Source: Dulcicalothrix desertica PCC 7102
Lineage (GTDB): Bacteria; Cyanobacteriota; Cyanobacteriia; Cyanobacteriales; Nostocaceae
Direction: 5' to 3'
Assembly (NCBI RefSeq): GCF_003991905.1
Contig: NZ_RSCL01000001.1
Coordinates: 186,001-250,000, forward strand
Length of the DNA: 64,000 nucleotides
Shown: one piece after another, positions 55,969 through 64,000 of the stretch
Layout: each line of letters opens with the position of its first letter
Position numbering within the stretch: position 1 is the first letter of the stretch
Position numbers and translations under genes: made by a program
Notes under the pieces: model-generated
Told to the model about the DNA's origin: nothing
Databases searched by the model: none
What the model saw: the letters and a program-made list of their open reading frames with translations, nothing else

Positions 55969-58105
55969 TGTTTTTCCCCCAACCACCCAAAACGAGTCCG
56001 GCTTTAACGAGCGCATCTTGAAGTTGGACTTGCGCTGCTGTTTGAGAGCTTGTTTCTTTGGAAAGAATGGCAATACTTTGTTCTGCTAACCGCCTTTGCA
56101 CTTCTGCATCCAGTTGTGCAGATGAGTGAATAATCACAGGAATCGACTCAGTGACGGAATTGTTCTTAAGCTGCTTGAGTACATCAAACCCGGTCATAGA
56201 AGGCATCTCCAAGTCAAGCACAATCGCGTTTGGCTGCTCGCGTTGTGCCTTTTTTAACCCTTCCTCTCCATTTGCGGCTTCTAAAATACTCAACGGTGTG
56301 CTTACCAACAGCTGTTTTATAAGATACCTATAAGCGGCATCATCGTCAATTAATAAGATTTTTTGAGTCCTATTTTTATTAATTAGGCTATTGAGTTTGT
56401 TCAACAGAGGCAATCTATCTACAGGCTTAATTAGAAAGCCGTCAGCTCCTAGCGCCAGTGCTTGCTTTTCATTATCAATGATGGTAATAACGAGTACAGG
56501 GATGGTGCGAGTCGTTCCATCTCCTTTGATTTCTCGCAAGAACGTCCAGCCGTTTTCTCCTTCTAGCATAATATCTAGCATAATCGCCGTCGGCTGAAGT
56601 TGCTGTAATGCAAGCCTAGCCTGAGCTAAGGTGCGGGTCGCAATAATTTGATAAATTGACTCCTGAAGGTGCTTTTCGTAAACAAATAGTGTTTCAGGAT
56701 GATCTTCAACCACCAAAATGGGCAAGCGAGTTGGCTCAAGTGACGGAGGTTGCATCCGGGTGGGAAATTCAGTCCTGTGTGGGTAGACAATTGGAATAAA
56801 TGCTGTAAAGGTGGAGCCAGTACCTAGATTACTTGTAACCGAAACGCTGCCACCAAGTAGCTCTGCCAGCTTGCGCGATAACGGCAATCCTAACCCGGTT
56901 CCCTTCACCTGCTTTTGCAGAGGGGACTCAATTTGCACAAAATCCTCAAAAATGCGCTCAAGATCAGCTGGAGCAATCCCGATGCCCGTATCAGATACTG
57001 TGAAGGCTACGGTATAACCTGTTTGCACAGCGGTTACGCGCACTTCTCCCTGCTCGGTAAATTTGAGCGCATTCGAGACAAAGTTTCTGAGAATTTGAGC
57101 GACTTTGCCCTCATCGGTATAAAGCTCCGGTATGGCATCGGGTTCCTCCACAATCAGCGCGACAGAGGCGCCTTGAACCAATAATGGACGCAACATTCCC
57201 CGCAGTGTGCCAAACAAGTCGCTAACTTTAAAGGAACTGGGACGCACTTCAGTTTTTCCAGCTTCCACCTTTGCCAAATCCAGCAGGTCGTTGATCAGTT
57301 CTGATAATCCGCTCGCCGCATGACGGATAAATGTTACCTGCTTTTCTTGCTCGGTGGTCAAATCGCCATCCATCCGTGCCAGCAACATCCGAGAGAGCGA
57401 CAAAATCGAGTTGATCGGCGTGCGAAACTCGTGACTCATGTTCGAGAGAAAACGGGTTTTTAGCTCGTTTGCCTGCTGCAAAGAACTTGCTTTCTCATCC
57501 AGTTCCGCATAGAGGGCAATTACACCGCGATTGGTATCTTCCAGTTCCCGGTTGAGCTGTGTTAATTCTTCCTCGCGCTTTCGTAGCTCTGCCATTGCCC
57601 GCAGTAACTCCTGGTTTTGGCGCTGGATTTCTTCATAGGGATTTTGGGGTGATTGCCCAATCAAGGTTTCTCGGATCTGTTGCAATTGGAAATCGGTGAA
57701 AGTAGGTGTACGCTTCGACAACCTTTTGCTCATCACCACTGTTGTTCCCTGTTCTGACGATTCAATCTCAAAGAAATCCATTAGCCTGCGGGCACCCAAG
57801 ATGCCCAGCCCCATTCCTGTGTGAGAGGTGTAACTTCCTGCCAAAACAAGAGCCAAATGAGGAATGCCCCCACCTTGATCCTGTATCCGAATCAAAAAAG
57901 TCTGAGGCTCTCTTGCCAAATAAAATTCAACTCTTCCGCCTTTGGCATACTGAAATGCATTGCGGGCAATTTCTGAAACTGCCGTTGCCAATCGTACCTG
58001 ATCTTGAGCATCAAAGTCCAACGCGGAAGCGAGTAAGCGAGTTCGTTGCCTAGCTCGTACAACATCCTGTTCATAGTGGATTTCGAGCGTAAAAAGGATT
58101 GTCAT
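55961..58105 (-). CDS. Hybrid histidine kinase with N-terminal RsbT-like ATPase domain and two receivers
   Basis: 714 residues. Residues 1-135 form an RsbT/anti-sigma-type HATPase (ATAVSEIARNAFQYAKGG, QDQGGGI, TGMGLGILGARRL). A coiled coil (about 165-220) follows, then HisKA (His near 228 in SNMSHEFRTPINS), HATPase (NFVSNALKF, DTGIGIA, GTGLGLPLSRKL) and two receivers (about 465-580, AIMLDIMLEG; about 595-710, AIVLDLEMPSMTGFD). The RsbT-like module at the front offers a direct route from stressosome partner-switching to His-Asp signalling. It overlaps the upstream phosphatase gene by 4 bases and the next kinase by 8. Confidence 0.94.
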   Translation of the reverse strand: MTILFTLEIHYEQDVVRARQRTRLLASALDFDAQDQVRLATAVSEIARNAFQYAKGGRVEFYLAREPQTFLIRIQDQGGGIPHLALVLAGSYTSHTGMGLGILGARRLMDFFEIESSEQGTTVVMSKRLSKRTPTFTDFQLQQIRETLIGQSPQNPYEEIQRQNQELLRAMAELRKREEELTQLNRELEDTNRGVIALYAELDEKASSLQQANELKTRFLSNMSHEFRTPINSILSLSRMLLARMDGDLTTEQEKQVTFIRHAASGLSELINDLLDLAKVEAGKTEVRPSSFKVSDLFGTLRGMLRPLLVQGASVALIVEEPDAIPELYTDEGKVAQILRNFVSNALKFTEQGEVRVTAVQTGYTVAFTVSDTGIGIAPADLERIFEDFVQIESPLQKQVKGTGLGLPLSRKLAELLGGSVSVTSNLGTGSTFTAFIPIVYPHRTEFPTRMQPPSLEPTRLPILVVEDHPETLFVYEKHLQESIYQIIATRTLAQARLALQQLQPTAIMLDIMLEGENGWTFLREIKGDGTTRTIPVLVITIIDNEKQALALGADGFLIKPVDRLPLLNKLNSLINKNRTQKILLIDDDAAYRYLIKQLLVSTPLSILEAANGEEGLKKAQREQPNAIVLDLEMPSMTGFDVLKQLKNNSVTESIPVIIHSSAQLDAEVQRRLAEQSIAILSKETSSQTAAQVQLQDALVKAGLVLGGWGKNNV

Positions 58106-59109
58106 TCGCCTAATCCTTTAGCTACTAACACCGTCACATCGTCCCGTTCTCGGTTAAAGTCTCGGTATAGCACACCTGCAATCAGGCTGGGATGTTTTTG
58201 ACTCAAGCCGGGATAGCTTGAAAGGCGCCACTTAGCGCTTAATCCGTCAGAATGCATAATTAAAAGTCCGTTCTCGAACCAAGGGTAGCTAAACTCTTGA
58301 ATTTTGCCGATTTCATGCCCGACCGTGCCATTGTGCGATAGCAAATTGCGATGTTCAGTAAACGAGAAAATGGTAGCAGCGATATTGCCAATTCCGGCAA
58401 AACGGACAGACTGTTGTTCAAAGTCAATTTCGGCAATGGCTAGTACTGCTCCTCGTGTACTTCGCAAGGCTGCGTGGGCAGCTTCGACGTAAGCACCAGG
58501 AGAACGATAAAGATCGTCAGTAAAGATTCTCACGGCTAAGATAGCAGCACTGGCAGCTACAGGTCCATGCCCTAAGCCATCAACTACTAGCAACAGGCTG
58601 CGGCGATTCACTACTTCACATGCCCAGGTATCCCCTGAAACGTCCTCCCCTCGTTTGGGCAAACAGATCACCCCAATTTCTAAGGTTTTTTCCGCACTCT
58701 TCGTAGCACTGTTTGACCAGAGGTGGGCGAGGAGCGCTGTCCCTTGGTTGGGAATGGAGTAAATTTCAAATAAATTAGAGAGGCGACGAATTGCGCCCAT
58801 TCCATTGCCTGACGTTCCGGCTGTGGAAAAGCCATCTTGCAAACACTCATCTACATTGACCATCCCCGATCCTTTATCGAGCGACAAAACCTCAATGCCA
58901 ACGGCTAAATCCTGCTTGAGTACGCGCAGCAACAACACTCCGCCTTCTGCGTGCTGCACCAAATTGTTAGCAATCTCTGTCACCACAATGCCGACTTTAC
59001 CCCGTTGGGTTTCCTCAAAGCCGAGCCGAGTTGCCAAAGCTATCGCTGCCCGTCGGGCTTCCCCGGTTTGGCTGGACTCAGTAATTGTGATAGCGACAGA
59101 TTCGTTCAT
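58102..59109 (-). CDS. RsbT-like ATPase fused to SpoIIE/RsbX-type PP2C phosphatase
   Basis: 335 residues. N-terminal RsbT-like HATPase (about 5-135; VTEIANNLVQHAEGG, DKGSGM, GNGMGAIRRL) joined to a PP2C-type phosphatase of the RsbX/SpoIIE family (about 145-332; LLVVDGLGHGPVAASAA, IGNIAATIF, LLIMHSDGL, ERDDVTVLVAK), with the metal-binding aspartates visible. In stressosomes RsbX dephosphorylates RsbR and RsbS to reset the complex. It starts 1 base after rsbT ends, and is translationally coupled to the hybrid kinase downstream. Confidence 0.92.
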   Translation of the reverse strand: MNESVAITITESSQTGEARRAAIALATRLGFEETQRGKVGIVVTEIANNLVQHAEGGVLLLRVLKQDLAVGIEVLSLDKGSGMVNVDECLQDGFSTAGTSGNGMGAIRRLSNLFEIYSIPNQGTALLAHLWSNSATKSAEKTLEIGVICLPKRGEDVSGDTWACEVVNRRSLLLVVDGLGHGPVAASAAILAVRIFTDDLYRSPGAYVEAAHAALRSTRGAVLAIAEIDFEQQSVRFAGIGNIAATIFSFTEHRNLLSHNGTVGHEIGKIQEFSYPWFENGLLIMHSDGLSAKWRLSSYPGLSQKHPSLIAGVLYRDFNRERDDVTVLVAKGLGE

Positions 59110-59110
59110 T

Positions 59111-59509
59111 TTATTTCCATCGTATAATTGTTACTCGTGTCCCTTCTCCCACCACAGACTGAATCTCAAACTCGTTGGCAAGTCGTTTGGCGCCGCTCAA
59201 CCCCATACCCAATCCGCTCCCCGTCGTGAAGCCATCCTTCAGCGCCAGATCAATATCGACAATTCCAGGGCCTTGATCTTCAAAGGTCAGCTTGAGTCCT
59301 CGTCGTCTCCCAGACTCAACCGTTTCTAGCTTGGCTGTGCCGCCTCCCCCATAGTCTAGGGTATTGCGGGCTAACTCACTAGCGGCTGTCACAATTTTAG
59401 TTTGGTCTACTAAGCCAAAGCCAATCTCCACGGCAAACTGGCGCACGGACTGCCGAACTAAAACTACATCTGTAGAAGATTGAATTAAGATCGTTTCAGT
59501 CCTCTCCAT
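59111..59509 (-). CDS. rsbT: RsbT-type serine/threonine kinase (switch kinase)
   Basis: 132 residues from the ATG at 59509 (MERTETILIQSSTD), overlapping rsbS by 14 bases; the longer frame from 59593 is inside rsbS. GHKL ATPase motifs: ASELARNTLDYGGGG (N box), EDQGPGIVD (G1), GSGLGMGLSGAKRL (G2). In stressosomes RsbT phosphorylates RsbS and RsbR on stress and is then released to bind an output protein. Here no RsbU gene is adjacent; its targets may be the kinases downstream. Confidence 0.93.
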   Translation of the reverse strand: MERTETILIQSSTDVVLVRQSVRQFAVEIGFGLVDQTKIVTAASELARNTLDYGGGGTAKLETVESGRRRGLKLTFEDQGPGIVDIDLALKDGFTTGSGLGMGLSGAKRLANEFEIQSVVGEGTRVTIIRWK

Positions 59510-59906
59510 CGTCCGAAACACGCCCAGTAGTACTGATTTGATTTGTAGTTTCATTAAGTGACGAGCGCAACAATGCCATGCCCTTGGACACATTTAGGGC
59601 AGTGCGAATGCCCGTCAGTGATAACCCCAATTCGACTAAGGTAATTGCGACAGCAGGCTGCATCCCAACAACAACCGTTTCCGCATCCAGCACCCGTGAC
59701 ATTTTGGCAATGTTGCCTAAAATTCTACCAATAAACGAATCAACAATTTCTAAGGCAGAAATATCGATCAGCACACCGTGAGCCTGAGTTTGAGTGATGC
59801 GATTGGTCAGGTCGTCCTGTAGCGTCATGGCAAGGCGATCGTGCATATCCACCTGGATTGTCACAAGCAGCAAATTGCCCATTTGGAGTATGGGAATGCG
59901 TTCCAT
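59496..59906 (-). CDS. rsbS: RsbS stressosome STAS protein
   Basis: 136 residues, single STAS domain (IPILQMGNLLLVTIQVDMHD; GVLIDISALEIVDSFIGRIL) with the phospho-acceptor serine in VDSFIGR. This is the core antagonist that holds RsbT in the stressosome. The C-terminal ~25 residues are extra and overlap rsbT. A 17-base gap separates it from rsbR. Confidence 0.94.
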   Translation of the reverse strand: MERIPILQMGNLLLVTIQVDMHDRLAMTLQDDLTNRITQTQAHGVLIDISALEIVDSFIGRILGNIAKMSRVLDAETVVVGMQPAVAITLVELGLSLTGIRTALNVSKGMALLRSSLNETTNQISTTGRVSDDGED

Positions 59907-59923
59907 TGGTTTCTCCTATCCAC

Positions 59924-60772
59924 TTATTTAGCTTGAGAGCTAATGGTCGCTCCCAACCGTTTTAGCGCTATAAGAAAGGCATCGGCTAACGTTGCCTTTG
60001 TGATCACATTAGCCAAATCAATGCCTAGATAGACAATCGTTTGGGCAATTTGAGGACGAATACCACTGATTATACAATCGGCGCCCATGAGACGGGCAGC
60101 AGTAACGGTTTTAAGCAGATGTTGAGCGGTAAGGGTATCGACAGTAGGAACCCCAGTAATGTCAATAATGGCAACTTCTGACCCTGTTTCCACAATTTTT
60201 TGCAATAACGACTCCATCATTATTTGAGTGCGGGCACTATCCAGGGTGCCGATGATGGGTAATGCCAAAATTCCCTCCCAGAGTTTAACTACTGGCGTAG
60301 ATAGCTCCATCAACTCTTCCTGCTGTCGCAAAATCACCTCTTCGCGCGCCTTTTGATACGCTTCCATAATCAGCAATCCCAGCTGATCTAGTAAGTTTGT
60401 GGCTAGCCAAATTTCTTCACCGAACTCAATTGGGTCTTTCAATTGCTGACGCATCCGCTTGAACAGGGGTTGCTTGAACGAAAAAACGAATGTAGCCGTT
60501 TCAGATGGTGTAAAGCCTTTTTGTGACCGTGATCGAGAAATGCTACTCAACATCTCCCGCATCTCCTGCCACGCTGCTGCCTGAATATTGCTCAAGTTGC
60601 CCTGCCCAACGGCGCCCCGAAACAAACTAAGGAATTCCCGACACTCTTCCTTTAGCTCGACTTCTTTAATCAAACCTCTCCGAATATTAATAGCGGCTAA
60701 CTCAGCCATCCACTCCGACAACAAATCTGCCTCGAAGGTTTCCAGAATCTGTGGTATTTTACTTTCGCTCAT
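59924..60772 (-). CDS. rsbR: RsbR-type stressosome sensor/co-antagonist
   Basis: 282 residues. The N-terminal ~145 residues form a helical sensor domain of the RsbR globin-like type without an obvious heme histidine arrangement (EECREFLSLFRGAV, FVFSFKQPLFKRM). A linker helix leads to a C-terminal STAS domain (about 160-275; SEVAIIDITGVPTVDTLTAQHLL) with the conserved phosphorylatable threonine in VDTLT. First gene of the six-gene operon. The sensed signal is unknown. Confidence 0.93.
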   Translation of the reverse strand: MSESKIPQILETFEADLLSEWMAELAAINIRRGLIKEVELKEECREFLSLFRGAVGQGNLSNIQAAAWQEMREMLSSISRSRSQKGFTPSETATFVFSFKQPLFKRMRQQLKDPIEFGEEIWLATNLLDQLGLLIMEAYQKAREEVILRQQEELMELSTPVVKLWEGILALPIIGTLDSARTQIMMESLLQKIVETGSEVAIIDITGVPTVDTLTAQHLLKTVTAARLMGADCIISGIRPQIAQTIVYLGIDLANVITKATLADAFLIALKRLGATISSQAK

Positions 60773-60832
60773 CGTTTCTACAAGGTAAGGGCAACCTATT
60801 CATTAGCTTAATACAGTAAGAAGCCCCGCACC

Positions 60833-61312
60833 CTACTTTTGAACAATTACAGGAGTTCCAACTGTTGCCCAATCATATAACCATTTTGCATGGTTCGGCG
60901 CCACGTTTACACAACCACGACTAACAGGTGTACCAAAACTACGATGCCAATAGGCGCCATGTATTCCATAATTGCCATCATAATACATTACATATGGCAC
61001 ATTCTGAACATCATAATCGGCGCCACGCATTCTTGCTTTACGGTGTTTGGTTTGAATATTGAAAGCTCCTATTAAAGTTGGAGTCTTTTTTTTACCTGTC
61101 GAAACTTTGACTGCGTAAACAGGGTTGCTTCCTTCCCAAGCTGTTAATGTTTGCTTCGATATATCTACTAGTATCCAGCGCTTTTCTGATTTTTTGAGAG
61201 TTTGAATTTGGGTTTGGATTCCTTTGGTTTTGGATTGCGCTAAAACTTGGTTCGGGGGTGCGGTGATGGAGAGGGTTAGTAATGTGGCAAGGAAAAATAT
61301 TTTTAATTTCAT
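60833..61312 (-). CDS. L,D-transpeptidase (YkuD family)
   Basis: 159 residues with a signal peptide (about 1-25, ending VLAQ). The YkuD domain (about 42-158) has ILVDISKQTLTAWEG, FNIQTKHRKARMRG and the active site YGIHGAYWHRSFGTPVSRGCVNV with catalytic Cys. These enzymes make 3-3 peptidoglycan cross-links or anchor proteins to the wall in the periplasm. It is a separate transcription unit after the stressosome operon. Confidence 0.93.
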   Translation of the reverse strand: MKLKIFFLATLLTLSITAPPNQVLAQSKTKGIQTQIQTLKKSEKRWILVDISKQTLTAWEGSNPVYAVKVSTGKKKTPTLIGAFNIQTKHRKARMRGADYDVQNVPYVMYYDGNYGIHGAYWHRSFGTPVSRGCVNVAPNHAKWLYDWATVGTPVIVQK

Positions 61313-61350
61313 TTTTTGATTTGCTTTTATATATTTTTAGAGTTAGGTAA

Positions 61351-64000
61351 TCATCTGGGCAATAAAATTATAAACTTACTACCTTGGTTTGGCGCCGAGG
61401 TACAAGTTAATTTACCTTGATGTTTCTCAACAATAATTTGATAACATATTGATAACCCTAAACCAGTACCTTTGCCAATAGGCTTGGTAGTAAAGAATGG
61501 GTCGAAGATTTTGCTTAATATATCTTGGCTCATGCCAATACCGTTGTCAGCTATTTCAATCGCTATATGATTATTTTGGCTAAGATAGGTTTTTATCCAG
61601 ATTGTACTATCGTCACATACATCTAAAGCATCAATAGCATTAGTAAGTATGTTCAATATAACTTGATTTATTTCTCCAGCAAAACAATTAACTTGTGGAA
61701 TGTCACCATAGTCTTTGATAATTTGAATATTTCCTAGCTTTTGCTGAAGTATCATTAAGGTGCTTTCTATACCTAAGTGAATGTCTACTTCTTTAAATAT
61801 TGCTTCATCGAGACGTGAGAAGGTTCGTAAAGATAATATTACATCTTTTATTCGTTTGGCGCCAGTATGCATTGATTCGATAATTTGAGGTAAATCTTCT
61901 GAGATAAAGTCTAAATCTATTTCGTCAATTTTATTTAATATTGTTGTGCTAGGGTTGGGAAGTTCATCTTGATATAATTTAATTAATTCCAGTAAATACT
62001 CAGTATATTCTTTTGTATGTAGTAAATTACCAAATATAAAACTAACGGGATTATTTATTTCATGCGCTATACCAGCTACCAACTGTCCTAAACCTGACAT
62101 TTTCTCGCTTTGAATTAATTGTATTTGGGTGCGGTTGAGTTCTTCGAGTGCTGTTTCTAATTCTTGAGTCCGTGTACTAACACGTGCTTCTAAGGTGGCG
62201 TAAAATCGTGCGTTTTCTAGAGATATTGCTGCTTGTGACGCAATAACTTGTAAAAGCTCGACTCTTTCACTTGTAAAGGCGCCTTTAACTAAATTATTCT
62301 CTAAGTATAAAACTCCTAACAATTTACCTGTATGGATAATTGGTAAAGCTAGTACCGATAACGGTTTAGTAATAATTATATATGGGTCGCTGCTAAATTC
62401 TAATGATTGTGATGCATCATCTAATACTAAGTGCGTTTGCGTGCGTTCGATATAGTTGATTAAAGAAACAGGTAACTGATAGCTTTCGGTGACAGGGATG
62501 CGTTGCCATACCGTATTATCATCGTTATCACCCACAAGCGATGATTCGATAATGAGTTGATTATTCTGTTTAATTATAAAGTATACTTTCTCGGCGCCTG
62601 CGTTTTCTCGAACTAAATGTAAAAGCTTGTTGTTTAAGCGACTAGGAACAAGTTCACGAGAAAGTGCTAGCGAAGCTTTAACTACGGTTGCAATATCAAG
62701 CGAGAATTTTTTTTGGGTAGCAGTTATTGATTCTTTGAAGTCGATAACTAAATACGGATAAGATGTTTCTAATTGTTTTACTTTCGCTTTTGCTCCCCAT
62801 TTATCGTAACAGCGATGTGCTTTGCTCAAATAAATCTTAGCAAAATCTTGTTTATTTTGATTTTGCCAAAATAAACCAGTAAGTTCGTTGGCTAAAGCTT
62901 CATTTTGAATAAATCCGTTTTCGTGTGCTAAATTAATTGCTTGGTCGTATAAATCAAGTGCTTGCCAATTTTTACCACAAATCCGCGCAATTTCTGCTTC
63001 GATAAGTAAATATTTATGTAAAAAGTTTTCAGGACAATTATCTGCCCATTGTTTATATTGCTCCTGATTTTGATGAATTTGTTTTAAATACTTATTTTGC
63101 GTTTGAATATCACACTGTTGATATAATCCAGTTAAGATGAGCGAATAATAAAAATAATATTCTGAAGAAATAGTAAAACCTAATATTGCTGGTAAATATT
63201 CTTTAACTTCATTGATATAGTTGAGCGCATCTAAAACTTGATTGAGTAAGTATAATGTTTGAATTTGATAAATATAATATGTACATAATGTCAAAAAAGA
63301 TTGGCTTTGTTTAGATTGGCTGATGATATCATATTTAGAAAATTTTTTATTTTCAAGTTCTATTTGATTTAGATTATTCTCAGTATTAGTTAGGTCAGTG
63401 ACTGCAAATTTAACCGCTATAATACTCTCAACCGCAATAATATTGTTAATTTGAGCAGCAGCATGGTAACTATCTGATATTTCTTTATTAAGTAATTGAA
63501 GCGGATAACCTTGGATAAATAAGTTATGAATAAGTGTGAATAAATTGCAACCAGCAAACATAAATTCGCCAGATTCTAAACCTGCTTGATAACCTTTACG
63601 ACTTATTGCCGCAGCATATTTAATGTGTTTAGACCAGCAATGTAACCATCCTGTTAACAATGCACTAGCTTTTGATTGCTGTGATTGATTGTTAAGTTTT
63701 TCACTGAGTTTATATGCTGACAAACCCAGTTGATAACCACTATGATAATTGCCTAGATTAGAACCAATAATTAGACCAAAGTTTGCATATGCTTTTACAG
63801 ACTCTGAAACGTTGCCATATAGAAGCGATAAATTAACAGCTTTGCTCACAATGAATGTATAAAGTGTGAATTTTGACGCAGCATAAACTAATGGTTCCAG
63901 ATTAATTAAAAGTTTGATAGCTATTTCTACTTGCTCATTTTCAATTGCTGGCAAGTCAACAATTGAGTCAATACCGAGTTTATCTAAGTTTTGTTTCGCA
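61351..64000 (-). CDS. Giant multi-sensor kinase paralogue, 3' part (GAF-histidine kinase; 5' end outside window)
   Basis: The frame is open to the window edge, so the start lies beyond 64000; about 880 residues are visible. The helical TPR-like region (from the edge to about nt 62750) aligns with the same region of the 1982-residue kinase at 37462 ([18 protein letters not shown] vs the equivalent [18 protein letters not shown]). A GAF domain, coiled coil, HisKA ([19 protein letters not shown]) and HATPase ([29 protein letters not shown]) follow. Unlike the paralogue, no receiver follows. The Ser/Thr kinase and AAA domains presumably precede, outside the window. Confidence 0.93.
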   Translation of the reverse strand, partial: AKQNLDKLGIDSIVDLPAIENEQVEIAIKLLINLEPLVYAASKFTLYTFIVSKAVNLSLLYGNVSESVKAYANFGLIIGSNLGNYHSGYQLGLSAYKLSEKLNNQSQQSKASALLTGWLHCWSKHIKYAAAISRKGYQAGLESGEFMFAGCNLFTLIHNLFIQGYPLQLLNKEISDSYHAAAQINNIIAVESIIAVKFAVTDLTNTENNLNQIELENKKFSKYDIISQSKQSQSFLTLCTYYIYQIQTLYLLNQVLDALNYINEVKEYLPAILGFTISSEYYFYYSLILTGLYQQCDIQTQNKYLKQIHQNQEQYKQWADNCPENFLHKYLLIEAEIARICGKNWQALDLYDQAINLAHENGFIQNEALANELTGLFWQNQNKQDFAKIYLSKAHRCYDKWGAKAKVKQLETSYPYLVIDFKESITATQKKFSLDIATVVKASLALSRELVPSRLNNKLLHLVRENAGAEKVYFIIKQNNQLIIESSLVGDNDDNTVWQRIPVTESYQLPVSLINYIERTQTHLVLDDASQSLEFSSDPYIIITKPLSVLALPIIHTGKLLGVLYLENNLVKGAFTSERVELLQVIASQAAISLENARFYATLEARVSTRTQELETALEELNRTQIQLIQSEKMSGLGQLVAGIAHEINNPVSFIFGNLLHTKEYTEYLLELIKLYQDELPNPSTTILNKIDEIDLDFISEDLPQIIESMHTGAKRIKDVILSLRTFSRLDEAIFKEVDIHLGIESTLMILQQKLGNIQIIKDYGDIPQVNCFAGEINQVILNILTNAIDALDVCDDSTIWIKTYLSQNNHIAIEIADNGIGMSQDILSKIFDPFFTTKPIGKGTGLGLSICYQIIVEKHQGKLTCTSAPNQGSKFIILLPR

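Noticed and set aside
1-64000. CRISPR arrays, tRNA or rRNA genes
   Set aside because: No regularly spaced identical repeats with unique spacers and no cloverleaf or rRNA-like sequence was noticed; the interspersed palindromes are dispersed, not arrayed.

Overview
The window looks like a chromosomal segment from a low-GC (roughly 38-40% by eye) filamentous cyanobacterium of the Nostocales type. The evidence is its gene families: multi-domain Ser/Thr kinase/AAA/GAF/histidine-kinase giants, CHAT proteins beside filamentous-haemagglutinin-like proteins with DUF928, AAA-CHASE2 and VMAP-type NTPases, WD40-STAND caspase-like proteins, and dense families of short interspersed repeats. The palindrome GGCGCC occurs about 105 times (hand count), and I saw no copy of the usual cyanobacterial HIP1 octamer. 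No tRNA, rRNA, CRISPR array or intact insertion sequence was recognised.

Layout. 1-7.1 kb: a truncated repeat/PPC-domain secreted protein, a zinc-finger Ser/Thr kinase with an RDD membrane domain, a small membrane protein, UV-damage endonuclease (uvsE), and an ECF sigma factor with a ChrR-like cupin anti-sigma factor and a nearby bicupin. 7.5-14.7 kb: a DUF928 protein convergent with a CHAT-TPR protease and a frameshifted haemagglutinin-like exoprotein. 14.8-18.0 kb: a family 2 glycosyltransferase and an AAA-CHASE2 protein. 18.3-22.5 kb: a dedicated secretion system made of a 138-residue double-glycine-leader protein, a C39-peptidase ABC exporter and an HlyD-type fusion protein. 22.5-31.8 kb: repeats, small genes, a VMAP-HTH/AAA protein, a Crp-family regulator, a cupin, an SGNH esterase, a Calx-beta-like protein and a second haemagglutinin-like exoprotein.

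31.8-44.6 kb: a pseudo-caspase/STAND/WD40 protein coupled to a pentapeptide-repeat membrane protein, then a 1982-residue kinase-AAA-GAF-histidine kinase-receiver protein with a partner REC-histidine kinase. 45.2-49.1 kb: a candidate oxylipin operon (lipoxygenase, atypical cytochrome P450, a protein of unknown function), followed by the ruined start of an NRPS adenylation domain. 49.9-53.8 kb: two uncharacterised proteins, an Hsp70-like ATPase and a MazF-type toxin-antitoxin pair. 54.0-60.8 kb (minus strand): a tightly coupled stressosome operon, rsbR-rsbS-rsbT-RsbT/PP2C phosphatase-hybrid kinase-hybrid kinase. 60.8-64 kb: an L,D-transpeptidase and the 3' part of a second giant multi-sensor kinase, a paralogue of the one at 37.5 kb.

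How it fits together: the window is dominated by signalling and surface/secretion functions. The most promising under-described systems are the GG-leader secretion cassette (18.3-22.5 kb) and the lipoxygenase/P450/unknown operon (45.2-49.1 kb). The stressosome operon has no B-type sigma factor and appears to feed two hybrid histidine kinases. Interspersed repeats sit at many gene 3' ends and in places encode the last residues of proteins.
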